Notes: generated from the sequence alone by a model not told the origin. Numbered from the stretch's first letter, positions 1 to 9,718 are shown. The stretch: DNA of 64,000 bases from Pseudomonadota bacterium (GCA_026388275.1 JAPLKB010000058.1:676-64675), one strand, 5' to 3'. Made by a program: numbers and translations.

Positions 1-11
1 AGTGTACGGTT

Positions 12-33
12 TAATCCCGCTTAATGCGGGACA
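12..33. repeat. Short perfect hairpin, intergenic
   Basis: CCCGC-TTAAT-GCGGG forms a perfect five-base-pair stem just downstream of the broken four-helix-bundle gene. The right arm with its flank (GCGGGACATA) nearly recurs at 31104-31124, where the left arm is imperfect. It may be a small dispersed palindrome or a terminator remnant, but there is no clear T-run. Function unknown. Confidence 0.4.
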
Positions 34-36
34 TAG

Positions 37-421
37 TTAAAGACATTTTATTAATCCAGTAATCATTTTATTTATTGCGTTAATATCAGCTTGAATATCC
101 CTGTTTTTATCTTTCTTCAAAAAACCCAATTCCTCAGAAAGCAGCACCTGAGTTTCCAGCTCTGCTAATGACCCGAGTGCTATATACAAAAACTGTTTAT
201 ATTCCTTATTATACCTTCTCATGAAACCTTCGGCTATGTTTGAAGTTACTGACACAGCAGATCTCCGCATCTGACTTATTATTCCGTAAGTCTCTTTTGC
301 AGGAAAAGAATCTGTTTCTTGATAAATAACCTTTGCTAATTCCATACTAGTTTGCCATATCTTCAAATCTACTAGTTTGCCATATCTTCAAATCCTTGAA
401 ATTTTTAATCTTATCTTCCAT
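37..421 (-). pseudogene. Four helix bundle protein (S23/IVS family), frameshifted by a 25-bp duplication
   Basis: The body encodes a small helical protein of the four helix bundle family, recognised from its opening IWQTSMELAKVIY and the later segment SVTSNIAEGF. Relatives are about 115-125 residues, often start MxxKIKNFKDLKIWQ, and are found free-standing or in 23S rRNA intervening sequences; their role is unclear. Here the expected ATG at 421 begins a reading frame MEDKIKNFKDLKIWQTS that runs into a tandem copy of the same 25 bases (345-369 and 370-394 on the plus strand). Because 25 is not a multiple of three, the frame shifts and stops within eight codons. The remaining frame could start only at TTG 366 or ATG 345. 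Most likely a recent inactivating duplication. Confidence 0.7.
345..394. repeat. 25-bp perfect tandem duplication
   Basis: The two units, 345-369 and 370-394, are identical and directly adjacent. They lie inside the 5' end of the four-helix-bundle gene and account for its frameshift. A slippage or recombination duplication is the simplest explanation; removing one unit restores a continuous reading frame from ATG 421. Confidence 0.85.
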
Positions 422-1126
422 TTTTTACTATTCACTAAATACTATTCACTGTTCACTGCTTTTTTATGATTTAACTTAAGATGCCCCGACAAAAGATGTA
501 CTTACAAAGATGTGCTTTAATTTATAAACATGTATTGTAATAGATACACTATATCAAATATTATTTTCAAGAATATTTTTACAAAAAAATACAAAATATT
601 CAAAAACTTTTATCCGGCCTTTCCCTGTGATCCCTGTGAGAGACAAATGCATTTGTAGTTTTTCCTCAAGGCTTGGGTATTATAATAGGTATTGTCAATA
701 GTTGCATGAAAAATTGGTTCACAGAATGAATATATACAAGCTTTTACAAAGAGAAAACAGGGGGAGGGAGAGCAACAAATTGAAGATGGAAAAATTTGCC
801 CCCTTGTTTATTCCGGATTCACATAATCGTATATGTGAATCCGGGTTGAGTGGGTTGCGGCATGTCGGGGATGTTGCAGATGTGGATGGGCTGTGAGATT
901 TGCAGGCCGCAGACGTACTGAACGTACGTCGGAGGATCGCAAGGCGAAGCAGAACGCCGCAGATCAATATCCCCGAACATGCCGCAGACCGACCGAGAGA
1001 AAAGAGCTAAAAATACTCAAAGAGGAGCTTGTTCGACAGGGAATTTAAAGTTGAGAAAAGGGAAGATCAGATGAACAAAAAAGGCAGGGCTGAATTGACC
1101 CTGCCTCGATGATTGATCGTTTATGA
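422..1126. other. Intergenic region with one structured repeat
   Basis: No supportable gene is seen. The possible short frames here lie within the structured repeat at 813-985 on both strands and have no family features. The rest is AT-rich with no clear terminator or promoter. Confidence 0.6.
813..985 (+). repeat. Dispersed structured repeat, family 1, copy 1
   Basis: The element opens with a 13-bp inverted repeat, CCGGATTCACATA (813-825) with TATGTGAATCCGG (832-844). The body is closed by a long stem: GCGGCATGT (857-865) pairs with 977-985 and GGGGAT (867-872) with 969-974. At its centre is a perfect hairpin GACGTAC-tgaac-GTACGTC (912-930). The same architecture recurs inverted at 56732-56909, with conserved internal blocks such as GTCGGAGGATCGCAAGGCG. 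It carries no open frame of note and no transposase. The stems differ in sequence between copies but remain paired. Confidence 0.85.
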
Positions 1127-2023
1127 TTACTTTGTGAATCTTCTCCTTATTGCTGCAATACCTGCAAGGCCGGGGGCGAGAAGCAGAAGGCCGGATGGCA
1201 GGGGCACGGGGTGGGAATCAACAAGCGTGGCATAGTAGAGCCCGCCCACATCGACACTTGTGAATGATGGGTCTAATCCTTCCGCTAATCCTCCCGGAGC
1301 AAAAGAGATCAGGAGGCGCGGGTCGCCGTTAAAATGCACACCGGTAAAGGTCATAATCGTCACGGGAGTAAGGTCACTCCACGTGCTGGTGTCGGTAGAA
1401 GCAAAGTAGCCCAACTGTAATTCCGTCTTGTCAGGGTCAGGGTCAGGTTTGTAGTTGAGTTCCAGTCCGCCCGAGGTACCCATATAACTGCCGCCGCCCT
1501 TGCCAAGGACTGACAAACCATTTGCGCTATATTCTTTCCATCCTATGATGTCTTGACCTGAGGGGTTTACGGCCCGGGAAATGAGGAAATAGGGATTGGA
1601 CGCAACGCCGCCCACCCAGTCACCAATGGCCAGAGTGATTGAAGGAGGCGGATTCGTGCCCCCTGAGGCAAAATTCCCGGAATGTTCAAAGTTGAAGAAG
1701 GTCAAGCCGGCCCCGAAGTAGCCTGAAAAGGTGTTCTTTGTCACGAGCCTGGCGCGGTCATAGTTAGCGGTTCCGTATCCTTCCGCATGGAGCACATAGT
1801 TCGACGGGGAGTTCAAAATGCTTGGCCGGACGCTGAGATAGTTGGTAGTGCCGCCCGGCATCCACTTGTCAGTATCGATGTACCCTTTCCAAAAGTTGTC
1901 ATATGTATTGATAGTTGCGGCAGAGGCACCCTGTCCCAGGGAGAAAAGGATGACAAAAATGATTGCAAAGGTGAGTACCCAAGCGCTCCGCGCTGTCTTA
2001 ATGCTTCTCGATACGGTTTTCAT
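1127..2023 (-). CDS. PEP-CTERM-like exported surface protein
   Basis: This 298-residue protein has a long N-terminal signal peptide (basic start, hydrophobic stretch about residues 15-35, cleavage near GASAA). It ends with a tripartite sorting tail: the motif VPLPSG, a hydrophobic helix (LLLLAPGLAGIAAI) and a basic cluster RRRF. That layout is the PEP-CTERM type recognised by exosortase, with a variant motif. The middle is rich in Gly, Ser, Thr and Asn, as expected for a secreted or surface-retained protein; no enzymatic domain is recognised. Start: ATG 2023 behind a strong AAGGAGG. It stands alone, and no exosortase lies in this window. Two 19-bp direct repeats lie about 220-260 bases upstream. 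Confidence 0.8.
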   Translation of the reverse strand: MKTVSRSIKTARSAWVLTFAIIFVILFSLGQGASAATINTYDNFWKGYIDTDKWMPGGTTNYLSVRPSILNSPSNYVLHAEGYGTANYDRARLVTKNTFSGYFGAGLTFFNFEHSGNFASGGTNPPPSITLAIGDWVGGVASNPYFLISRAVNPSGQDIIGWKEYSANGLSVLGKGGGSYMGTSGGLELNYKPDPDPDKTELQLGYFASTDTSTWSDLTPVTIMTFTGVHFNGDPRLLISFAPGGLAEGLDPSFTSVDVGGLYYATLVDSHPVPLPSGLLLLAPGLAGIAAIRRRFTK

Positions 2024-2240
2024 TATGATATCCTCCTTAATGGAATATTATTGCTCTTTCGACTGTCGAAAAAATAGCGCTGCACCATAGCCTGCAGCAC
2101 ATCTTCGGCAGCCGGCTGTCTTCTCGTGAGAACGCAAAAATATCTCTACCGAGACCCTTTAGCTTTCCATCCCGTCCTCGCGGATAGTTTGGTTTTTTCA
2201 TACTTACTTTAACAAAGTATGACAAATTTAATTTTTTGTA

Positions 2241-2282
2241 TGTAGGATAAGTACGACATGTTGTGTAGGATAAGTACGACAT
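2241..2282. promoter_or_regulatory. Two 19-bp direct repeats upstream of the PEP-CTERM-like gene
   Basis: TGTAGGATAAGTACGACAT occurs exactly at 2241-2259 and 2264-2282, a 23-base period (about two helical turns). A degenerate partial copy (AAGTATGACA) lies just upstream near 2214. The spacing would place two bound proteins on the same face of the helix. The binding protein and the regulated gene are not shown by the sequence; the PEP-CTERM-like gene and the MFS gene 174 bases away are the candidates. Confidence 0.45.
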
Positions 2283-2455
2283 TTATTATAATATTATGAC
2301 AGGATATTTTATGCCCTTTAGATTCTTACTTCTGACGATTCTCAAGACCCATGAAAATACTTGATTTCAAAACATAATTCACGATCAAAGCTAAAAGGCC
2401 ATATGCTCGAATTGTGAAAGAGGAGTTGTCCCAATAAGGACGGAAAGGGCGCATT

Positions 2456-4054
2456 TCAATCCGTAATGTCCTCTGCGATGAAATGTTTGACGATTTGGGG
2501 TTCAGAACCAGCATGAAAGGATCTGGCGAGATTCCATATCGCATGGTCTGATACAGTCATACGTTCATGCTGCCGCATATGCTCTCCCCATGATTCAACG
2601 ATAAAGGATTCAGTATAATTTTTTGGGTTTGCTATTTCGTGAAAGAGGTTCCACTTTATTGCACCGTCTCTCCGGCGTATTGTCTTTAATGCTTTCATTG
2701 CCTGTATGAACTCCTTTGACTGTGAAGGTTCAACACAATATTCCACAATAATAAGCACCGGCCCCTCGTCGGTTTCCGGTTCATTGGAGACAGTCAGTAC
2801 AGGCCAATGCTGGGATGGGGTGAGATCCAGACCTTCTCCGCTCGTGAGTTTGAACCGCAAGGTAAAAATGGCGCTGATAATAAGGCATAACGATATGATG
2901 GTGAGTGCCCAGGGTATGCCTCCTATGGTTGCCATTGATCCGCATAGAGCGCTCCCGGTTGCCATCCCTCCAAAGAAGATAAGCAGATATACAGACAAGA
3001 CCCGTCCCCGTACCCAGGATGGTATTACGGATTGTACAACCGTATTGAAAACTGAAAGCAGTATCAGCCAGGTTATGCCGCCTGCTGCCATGGTTATACC
3101 GAGCAATATAAACGATTTGACATAAGCGAGTGAAATTATGGCCAGTGCAAAAATGATTTTAGCCGTCAATACAAGTAGATTCAAAGAAATTTTATTTCTC
3201 AGCAAATTTAGAAGAGCTGCACCTGAAAGTCCGCCTATACCGAAAAGCCCCATCAGAATTCCATAACCCAATGAACTCAATCCAAGGTCTTTCCGAGCTA
3301 TAATCGGCAGAAATGCCCAGAGAGAACTGCTGAAAATAGAAAAGAATATAGAATGGATTAAAACAGCCCGTACCTGAGGTGCATTTCTCACATATCTTAT
3401 CCCGGTCTTTATGGCGCCGATCAAACGTTCTTCGGGAAGTGTATTTTTTTTGTACTCTCTTTTCCAACCTTTCAGAACAATGATTACCCCGAGAAAAGAT
3501 GCGCCGTTTAAAAGAAAAGTTGCGCCTGTGCCGATAGCTGCTATTACAATGCCGCCAAGAGTAGGGCCTGCGACTCTTGCTATATTAAATCCGGCTGACG
3601 TAAGGGTGATGGCTGAAGGCAAATCATCACGATGGACAATTTCCGGGATTATAGCTTGCCAGGCAGGGGCATTTATTGCAGCACCCAAAGAGAGAAAAAA
3701 AGTAAAGAAAAGTAAAATTAAGGGTGTTGTTAAACCAAAAACCGTTGTTATACCCAGACATACAGACACACAAAGCATCCATATCTGGGCAATAATAAGA
3801 AGGCGCCGCCTGTCAAAAATATCAGCCAGTGCGCCGGCAGGGAGGGAAAGCAAAAAAAAGGGCAAAGTAGTGGCTGTTTGAACCATAGCAACCATAAAAG
3901 GAGAGGGCGCAATTGTTGTCATAAGCCAGGAAGCTCCGACCTCATGCATCCACGTTCCTATCAGCGATACCACATTGGTAATCCAAAGCATCCTGAAAAA
4001 AGGCTGTTTGAGGGAATTCCAGACTGGTGTTGTTGAATGTCCTTTTTGTAACAT
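2456..4054 (-). CDS. MFS exporter with C-terminal monooxygenase-like domain
   Basis: A 532-residue major facilitator transporter. About twelve hydrophobic segments fill residues 20-400, including the usual loop motif GALADIFDRRR near residue 80. A soluble C-terminal stretch (about 425-525, with IIVEYCVEPSQSKEFIQAMK and MTVSDHAIWN) resembles the ABM/Dabb ferredoxin-like domain. That arrangement is typical of the transmembrane secretion effector family (PF05977, MFS_3), which includes EntS-like exporters. It probably acts in the inner membrane as a drug, siderophore or metabolite exporter; substrate unknown. Start ATG 4054 has no obvious Shine-Dalgarno, so the N-terminus is less certain. It appears monocistronic. 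Confidence 0.8.
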   Translation of the reverse strand: MLQKGHSTTPVWNSLKQPFFRMLWITNVVSLIGTWMHEVGASWLMTTIAPSPFMVAMVQTATTLPFFLLSLPAGALADIFDRRRLLIIAQIWMLCVSVCLGITTVFGLTTPLILLFFTFFLSLGAAINAPAWQAIIPEIVHRDDLPSAITLTSAGFNIARVAGPTLGGIVIAAIGTGATFLLNGASFLGVIIVLKGWKREYKKNTLPEERLIGAIKTGIRYVRNAPQVRAVLIHSIFFSIFSSSLWAFLPIIARKDLGLSSLGYGILMGLFGIGGLSGAALLNLLRNKISLNLLVLTAKIIFALAIISLAYVKSFILLGITMAAGGITWLILLSVFNTVVQSVIPSWVRGRVLSVYLLIFFGGMATGSALCGSMATIGGIPWALTIISLCLIISAIFTLRFKLTSGEGLDLTPSQHWPVLTVSNEPETDEGPVLIIVEYCVEPSQSKEFIQAMKALKTIRRRDGAIKWNLFHEIANPKNYTESFIVESWGEHMRQHERMTVSDHAIWNLARSFHAGSEPQIVKHFIAEDITD

Positions 4055-4181
4055 GTCGGCTGCTACAGTATATCAGATTTGAATGATACTTAAGCGTATT
4101 TTATACGGCATATATTTAGAAACAAGATTGAGTTTACATCTAAGGCTGTTGCCTGAAGCTGGCGCCATGCCCCGAAATATC

Positions 4182-4210
4182 TTGATAATTTGGGAAGTTG
4201 TGTTTATAAT
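4182..4210 (+). promoter_or_regulatory. Sigma-70 promoter of tig-clpP-clpX
   Basis: TTGATA (4182-4187) and a perfect TATAAT (4205-4210) are separated by 17 bases, followed after about 25 bases by the trigger factor ribosome-binding site and ATG 4237. Confidence 0.75.
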
Positions 4211-4236
4211 ACATAATCTGACAATGGAGGATTTGG

Positions 4237-5514
4237 ATGAAAGTAGAAGTGGTAGAAATTGATCGTGTAAAGAAAAAGGTTGAGGTCGTATTTCCCGAAG
4301 AGAAGTTTGCGGAGACGAGGGAAGGGGTATATGAAGAACTGAAAAAGCATGCCAAGATAAAAGGTTTCAGACCCGGAAAGGTTCCAAAGTCAATTCTGAC
4401 AACCTATTACAAGGACTATATCGATGATGAAGTAAAAAAGAGACTTTTAGAAGTTTCAATGGCAGATGCCATTTCTGAGGCAAAGATTGAACCGATTACT
4501 GAACCCATAGTGGATTTTATCGAAGAAGACGGACGTTATGGCTATACACTTGAATGTGAAGTTATGCCCGAAATAGAGATACCCGTTTATAAAGGTGTTG
4601 AGGTTGAGGTTGATGCTATTGAGGTAACGGATGAAGATGTTGAAAAAAGGTTGAATAGTTTAAGAGAAATGCATGCACAGATGTCAATAAAGGAGCCTGA
4701 TGCAGTGGCACAAAAAGGCGATTTTGTTATTATTAAGTATCAGGGGTATATGAACGGGAAGCCTGTAAAAGATATCATTACTGAAGGCTACCCTATGGAA
4801 CTCGGTTCTCCCCAATCAATGCCTGAGTTTGAAAACGGGGTTTTCGGTATGAAATCCGGTGAAGAGAAAGATATAAGCGTAGATTTTCCGGAGGATTACC
4901 CGAATAAGGATATTGCAAAAAAGACGATTCTATTTAAAGTGATGATAAAGGAGATTCGCGAGAAGAAACTCCCTGAGATAAACGATGAATTTGCAAAAGA
5001 CATTAATTTTGAAAATATGGAAAAGGCCAGAGAAGGTTTGAGGGAAGAGATTAAAAAGGAGAAAGAGAATTCGAGGAATCAGTTTATATCACAGAGAATA
5101 ATTGAGACTTTGATTAATGGTGCCGATATCCCCGTTCCGGAGAGACTTCGCGAAAAACGCATAGAGGGTATGATGAGTGATGCGTTATCACGCTTTGACG
5201 TAAATAAATTTTCTGCTGAAGATCTCCAGCAGTTTGAAAAAAATATCAGAATAGATTTTGAAAAAAAGGCTGAGGAAAGGATTAAAGCAGACTTTGTACT
5301 TTCGAAGATAGCAGAAAAAGAAGGGATAAAACTGGAAGAAAACGAAGTATACGAAAAGATGAAAAAACTTGCCGACGAAACGAAAAGGTCTTATGATGAT
5401 GTGAAAAGCTTTTATGAAAAGAACGGACTTATGGGTTATGTAGAGGGCAGCATTGTACAGGAAAAGACAGTTAATTTTTTGAGAGAAAACGCTGTCATTA
5501 AGGAGAAGGTATGA
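4237..5514 (+). CDS. tig: Trigger factor (ribosome-associated chaperone/prolyl isomerase)
   Basis: This 425-residue protein folds nascent chains at the ribosome exit tunnel. The N-terminal ribosome-binding signature GFRPGKVP is at residues 43-50. An FKBP-type peptidyl-prolyl isomerase domain follows at about 155-245 ([11 protein letters not shown], then [17 protein letters not shown]), and a helical chaperone domain extends to the end. Length matches the family. ATG 4237 is preceded by GGAGG and by the promoter at 4182-4210. It overlaps clpP by ATGA, so the three genes form the widely conserved tig-clpP-clpX operon. Confidence 0.97.
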   Translation: MKVEVVEIDRVKKKVEVVFPEEKFAETREGVYEELKKHAKIKGFRPGKVPKSILTTYYKDYIDDEVKKRLLEVSMADAISEAKIEPITEPIVDFIEEDGRYGYTLECEVMPEIEIPVYKGVEVEVDAIEVTDEDVEKRLNSLREMHAQMSIKEPDAVAQKGDFVIIKYQGYMNGKPVKDIITEGYPMELGSPQSMPEFENGVFGMKSGEEKDISVDFPEDYPNKDIAKKTILFKVMIKEIREKKLPEINDEFAKDINFENMEKAREGLREEIKKEKENSRNQFISQRIIETLINGADIPVPERLREKRIEGMMSDALSRFDVNKFSAEDLQQFEKNIRIDFEKKAEERIKADFVLSKIAEKEGIKLEENEVYEKMKKLADETKRSYDDVKSFYEKNGLMGYVEGSIVQEKTVNFLRENAVIKEKV

Positions 5515-6095
5515 ACCTTGTACCAATTGTCATAGAGAAGGATGGAAGGGGTGAAAGGGCTTACGATATATATTCAAAACTCCTTAAAGAAAGGATTGTT
5601 TTTCTCGGGACAGCTATTGATGATAATGTAGCCAATATTGTTATTGCGCAGCTCCTTTACCTTGAATCTGAAGATCCTTCAAAGGACATATATCTATATA
5701 TTAATTCTCCCGGCGGGCATATTACCAGCGGTCTTGCCATATATGATACGATGCAGTATGTGAAATCTCCTATTGTAACAATGTGTTTAGGCCAGGCGGC
5801 AAGTATGGGCGCAGTTCTCCTTACGGGTGGAGCAAAAGGCAAACGATATGCCCTGCCTCATTCGAGAATCCTTATTCATCAGCCGCTCGGCGGCGTGCAA
5901 GGGCAGGCGACAGATATTAACATTCAGGCAAAAGAGATTTTAAGGATGCGTGAAGAGATCAACAAGATTTTTACGGAGCACACTGATCAACCTATTGAAA
6001 AAATTGCCCTTGATACAGAAAGGGATTTTTATATGAACCCCGAGCAGGCTAAAGAATATGGTATTATTGATGAAATTGTGGAGAAAAGACGATGA
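5511..6095 (+). CDS. clpP: ATP-dependent Clp protease proteolytic subunit
   Basis: A 194-residue ClpP, the serine peptidase that forms a tetradecameric barrel fed by ClpX. The catalytic triad is visible as Ser98 (GQAASMGAV), His123 (RILIHQP) and Asp172 (TERDFYMN). The short N-terminal sequence [20 protein letters not shown] is typical, with the axial loop and little propeptide. It overlaps tig and clpX by four bases each (ATGA), indicating translational coupling. Nothing unusual is seen. Confidence 0.97.
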   Translation: MNLVPIVIEKDGRGERAYDIYSKLLKERIVFLGTAIDDNVANIVIAQLLYLESEDPSKDIYLYINSPGGHITSGLAIYDTMQYVKSPIVTMCLGQAASMGAVLLTGGAKGKRYALPHSRILIHQPLGGVQGQATDINIQAKEILRMREEINKIFTEHTDQPIEKIALDTERDFYMNPEQAKEYGIIDEIVEKRR

Positions 6096-7351
6096 CAATG
6101 ATTAAAAAACCTAATGGCAGGGCAATGAAATTGTACTGTTCATTTTGTGGTAAAAGTCAGGATGAAGTAAAAAAACTTATCGCAGGACCCATGGTATACA
6201 TTTGTGATGAATGTATAGGATTATGCAATGAGATTATACAGGAAGAGGTAAAAAAAGAAAGATTTGATTACATAAAAACATCCATACCGAAACCGCATGA
6301 GATCAGAAAACTTCTCGATGAATATGTTATCGGACAGGATTATGCAAAAAAGACCCTTTCTGTAGCTGTATACAATCATTACAAGAGGATAGAATCCAAG
6401 CTCAGCTTTGATGAGGTTGAGATTCAGAAGAGCAACATTCTCATGATCGGACCAACGGGTTCCGGCAAAACCTTGCTGGCGCAGACACTTGCAAGGGTCC
6501 TTCATGTCCCGTTTACAATAGCAGATGCAACTACGCTTACCGAGGCCGGATATGTTGGTGAAGATGTAGAAAACATAATACTGTATCTTCTTCAGGCTGC
6601 AGATTATAATGTGGAAAAGGCAGAAAAAGGCATTGTCTATATAGACGAGATAGATAAAATTTCAAGAAAAACGGATAGTCCGTCGATAACGAGAGACGTA
6701 TCGGGAGAGGGCGTTCAGCAGGCGCTTTTAAAGATTATAGAGGGTACAGTTGCGAATATACCGCCAAAGGGCGGCAGGAAACATCCTCAGCAGGAATACA
6801 TTAAGGTAGATACATCAAATATACTTTTCATATGCGGCGGCGCTTTTAACGGTGTAGATTCGATTATTGCAAACAGAATCGGGAAAAAAGGAATTGGCTT
6901 TGGAGTTGATGTAGAGGGCGGACGCGATAAAAGATACTCAGAACTGATTAAGGAAATCCAGCCGGAAGACCTTTTGAAATACGGGCTTATCCCGGAGTTT
7001 ATAGGAAGACTTCCTATAATAGCTACGCTTGACGAACTGACCGAAGATGTGCTTGTAGAGATTTTGAAAAGGCCGAGAAACGCTATTATTAAGCAGTATA
7101 AAAAACTTTTTGAACTGGAGAACGTAAAGCTTACTTTTACAGAGGGGGCTATCAGAGCAATCGCAAAAGAGGCCATGAAGAAAAAAACCGGCGCCAGAGG
7201 TTTGCGCTCAATCATGGAAAAGACTATGCTGGACGTAATGTATGAGATACCCGAACTCCCCAATGTTAAAGAGTGCGTTTTAAGTGAAGATGTAATTATA
7301 AACAGGGAACGTCCGATTTTCATATACGAAGAAGAGGCTGAGATAGCCTGA
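6092..7351 (+). CDS. clpX: ATP-dependent Clp protease ATP-binding subunit ClpX
   Basis: A 419-residue AAA+ unfoldase that delivers substrates to ClpP. The N-terminal zinc-binding domain has Cys16, Cys19, Cys38 and Cys41. Walker A GPTGSGKT is at residues 120-127, the pore loop GYVG at 153-156, and Walker B IVYIDEID near 181-188, followed by the arginine-containing sensor regions. The start overlaps the clpP stop (ATGA). The first 11 residues precede the zinc domain, so translation could also begin at ATG 6098 or at the codon for Met12. Last gene of the operon; no convincing terminator follows. Confidence 0.97.
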   Translation: MTMIKKPNGRAMKLYCSFCGKSQDEVKKLIAGPMVYICDECIGLCNEIIQEEVKKERFDYIKTSIPKPHEIRKLLDEYVIGQDYAKKTLSVAVYNHYKRIESKLSFDEVEIQKSNILMIGPTGSGKTLLAQTLARVLHVPFTIADATTLTEAGYVGEDVENIILYLLQAADYNVEKAEKGIVYIDEIDKISRKTDSPSITRDVSGEGVQQALLKIIEGTVANIPPKGGRKHPQQEYIKVDTSNILFICGGAFNGVDSIIANRIGKKGIGFGVDVEGGRDKRYSELIKEIQPEDLLKYGLIPEFIGRLPIIATLDELTEDVLVEILKRPRNAIIKQYKKLFELENVKLTFTEGAIRAIAKEAMKKKTGARGLRSIMEKTMLDVMYEIPELPNVKECVLSEDVIINRERPIFIYEEEAEIA

Positions 7352-7455
7352 AAAACCGAAAATTAAAGAAATGAAATTGTGAGATATGAATTTGACAATA
7401 TGTTCTATTACCTCTCATTTTTCTTTCTCATTACGGGATTTTGACTTTGAACAGT

Positions 7456-7484
7456 TTGACATTTAAAAATGAACCTGCTATATT
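7456..7484 (+). promoter_or_regulatory. Sigma-70 promoter of the tRNA genes
   Basis: TTGACA (7456-7461), a 17-base spacer and TATATT (7479-7484) lie 10 bases before the mature 5' end of tRNA-Val. Confidence 0.75.
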
Positions 7485-7494
7485 AACCGAACAT

Positions 7495-7569
7495 GGGCGG
7501 ATAGCTCAGCGGGAGAGCATCGGCCTTACAAGCCGGGGGTCGCAGGTTCAAAACCTGTTCCGCCTACCA
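7495..7569 (+). tRNA. tRNA-Val (anticodon TAC)
   Basis: The 75 nucleotides fold as a normal cloverleaf. The acceptor GGGCGGA pairs with TCCGCCT, the D stem GCTC with GAGC, and the anticodon stem TCGGC with GCCGG around the loop CTTACAA (anticodon TAC, valine). The T arm is GCAGG-TTCAAAA-CCTGT. The CCA end is encoded. It sits directly downstream of a strong promoter and 7 bases before a tRNA-Asp-like sequence. Confidence 0.95.
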
Positions 7570-7576
7570 TTTAAGC

Positions 7577-7646
<70 letters not shown>

Positions 7647-7666
7647 TTTTATTTAAAAGGATGCAC

Positions 7667-9718
7667 ATGCATCTAATCATTTGTATTCATAATCATCAAC
7701 CAGTCGGAAATATGGATTTTATCCTCGAAGAGGCTTATGAAAAGGCTTATAAACCTTTCTTCGAAGTAATGGATGAATTTACGGACATCAAAATAAACCT
7801 CCATTTTTCGGGTTACCTCTTGATGTGGTTGAATCAGAATAAACCTGATTACATCAAATTATTGAAAAGACTTGTAAAAAAAGGGCGGATTGAGATTCTT
7901 TCCGGCGGTATGTATGAGCCCATACTGTCATTCCTGTCGGAAGACGATGGGATTTCTCAAATTAAAATGCATATGGATTATGCTGAAAGTATTTTTGGAA
8001 ACAGGCCGAAAGGGATGTGGCTTGCCGAAAGGGTCTATGAGCCTTATATGCCGAAAATCATAAACAAGGCCGGTATCCATTACACCCTTGTTGATGATAA
8101 CCATTTCAAGTCTGTCGGTGTTGCAGATGAAGACCTCTTCGGTTATTTTATTACTGAATATGAAGGAAAGAAGCTGTTTATTTTCCCGGGGCTGGAATCC
8201 TTGAGATATACAATCCCCTTTAAACCGATTGAAGATATCGATCTATATTTCAAAGGCGTTGAGAAAAGGGGAGGGGATCTGACAGTTTTTGGAGATGACG
8301 GTGAGAAATTCGGTCTTTGGCCTGGAACATATGACCATGTTTATACTAAAGGCTGGCTCAGAACGTTTTTTGCATACCTTCAGAAAAATAAGGCATGGCT
8401 GAAAACAACTACATTCAGTAAATACATGTCTGATAATCCTCCTAAGGGACGTATATATCTAAACTGTAATTCCTATAAAGAGATGGCAGAGTGGTGCCTC
8501 CCTGCATGTCAATCCGGAAAATACGATGCCTGTATAAACTGCGCAGAAGACAACTACAGAGATTTTTTAAAGGGCGGCTATTTTAAGTATTTTCTCATAA
8601 AATACGATGAGAGCAACGATATGCACAAAAAGATGCTCGATGTTACGCAAAAAGTTGGGCAGAATGAAGAAGCCCGAAGACATGTTTTCATGGGACAGAG
8701 CAACGACAGCTACTGGCATGGAGTATTCGGCGGTCTGTACCTTCCCCATCTGCGCGCATCGGTGTACGAGCATCTTATTGAGGCTGAGAAACTGCTGGAG
8801 CTTAAAAAACCCTTTGCTGAAGGTGTATTGAAAGATATAAATATAGATGGTTATGATGAGGCAATACTTGATAATAACGATATAAAAGCCTGTTTTTTTC
8901 TTAAAGAGGGCGGTGTCATGTATGAGCTTGATTACAAGCCTTCTTCGGTAAATATAATGGCAACGCTTCAGAGAAGATACGAGGGTTATCACGATAAGAT
9001 AAAAGCAGCTGTATCTGCTGATGTTGCCGATGGGACAAAGACAATTCATGATATGGTGATTGCCAAGGAAGAAGGTCTCAGTAAGTACCTCCATTATGAC
9101 TGGTACAGAAGAGCTTCCTTTATTGATCATGTAATGGGAAAAGATGTTGAATTTGATAGTTTTTACAAAAGCAGCTACTTTGAACCGGGTGATTTTGTGA
9201 AGGAGCCCTATGAAGCTGTAATAAAGAAAGAAAAGAATCTTGTAAGACTTTCCATGGAAAGAAAAGGTCGTTTTCTTAAACACGGACAAGACATTGCATT
9301 AAAAATAAAGAAAGACATTATTTTAATTAAAGGCGAAAACACAATTCTTGCCGATTATATGATTGAAGGCGAATTTGATGAGACATTTTACCTGGGTATT
9401 GAGTTCAATTTTTCTTTTCTTGGAAGCGGCGGCGACAGATATGTTGAGATAGATGGAGAAAGGTTATCTCTTACGACACAGGGTGTGTTGAAACCGTCCG
9501 GACGCGCGTTATTTCATGATCCCTACCAGCATATTGATGTTTCGCTTGACTTTGATGATCCTTTTGCTGTCTGGACCCATCCGGTGGAAGTTGTTTCGCT
9601 ATCCGAAAGCGGGTTCGAAAGAAATTATCAGAGCACCATGTTTATGCCTGTCTGGGGTATTAATCTCTCAGAAGGTCCGAAAAGAATAACAATAAGACTT
9701 CAATTGAATAAAGCGTGA
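7667..9718 (+). CDS. GH57 family 4-alpha-glucanotransferase / alpha-amylase
   Basis: A 683-residue glycoside hydrolase family 57 enzyme acting on alpha-1,4-glucans such as glycogen. The N-terminal motif HNHQP is at residues 8-12. The nucleophile region MWLAERVYEP has Glu121, and the acid/base region FGDDGEKFG has Asp210/Asp211. The C-terminal half matches the DUF1925/DUF1926 beta-domains seen in Thermococcus litoralis 4-alpha-glucanotransferase (about 659 residues). I chose ATG 7667 because AAAAGG ends six bases upstream. The frame is open back into the tRNA-Asp-like sequence, but ATG 7661 touches the AAAAGG. No signal peptide, so cytoplasmic. Transferase versus hydrolase cannot be decided from sequence. 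Confidence 0.9.
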   Translation: MHLIICIHNHQPVGNMDFILEEAYEKAYKPFFEVMDEFTDIKINLHFSGYLLMWLNQNKPDYIKLLKRLVKKGRIEILSGGMYEPILSFLSEDDGISQIKMHMDYAESIFGNRPKGMWLAERVYEPYMPKIINKAGIHYTLVDDNHFKSVGVADEDLFGYFITEYEGKKLFIFPGLESLRYTIPFKPIEDIDLYFKGVEKRGGDLTVFGDDGEKFGLWPGTYDHVYTKGWLRTFFAYLQKNKAWLKTTTFSKYMSDNPPKGRIYLNCNSYKEMAEWCLPACQSGKYDACINCAEDNYRDFLKGGYFKYFLIKYDESNDMHKKMLDVTQKVGQNEEARRHVFMGQSNDSYWHGVFGGLYLPHLRASVYEHLIEAEKLLELKKPFAEGVLKDINIDGYDEAILDNNDIKACFFLKEGGVMYELDYKPSSVNIMATLQRRYEGYHDKIKAAVSADVADGTKTIHDMVIAKEEGLSKYLHYDWYRRASFIDHVMGKDVEFDSFYKSSYFEPGDFVKEPYEAVIKKEKNLVRLSMERKGRFLKHGQDIALKIKKDIILIKGENTILADYMIEGEFDETFYLGIEFNFSFLGSGGDRYVEIDGERLSLTTQGVLKPSGRALFHDPYQHIDVSLDFDDPFAVWTHPVEVVSLSESGFERNYQSTMFMPVWGINLSEGPKRITIRLQLNKA

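Noticed and set aside
702-967. Overlapping short open frames on both strands
   Set aside because: They lie largely in the palindromic repeat at 813-985; openness on both strands follows from the inverted-repeat structure, and there is no ribosome-binding site or family match.
6787-7323. 178-codon frame antisense to clpX
   Set aside because: Serine-rich low-complexity translation is a shadow of the conserved clpX frame.
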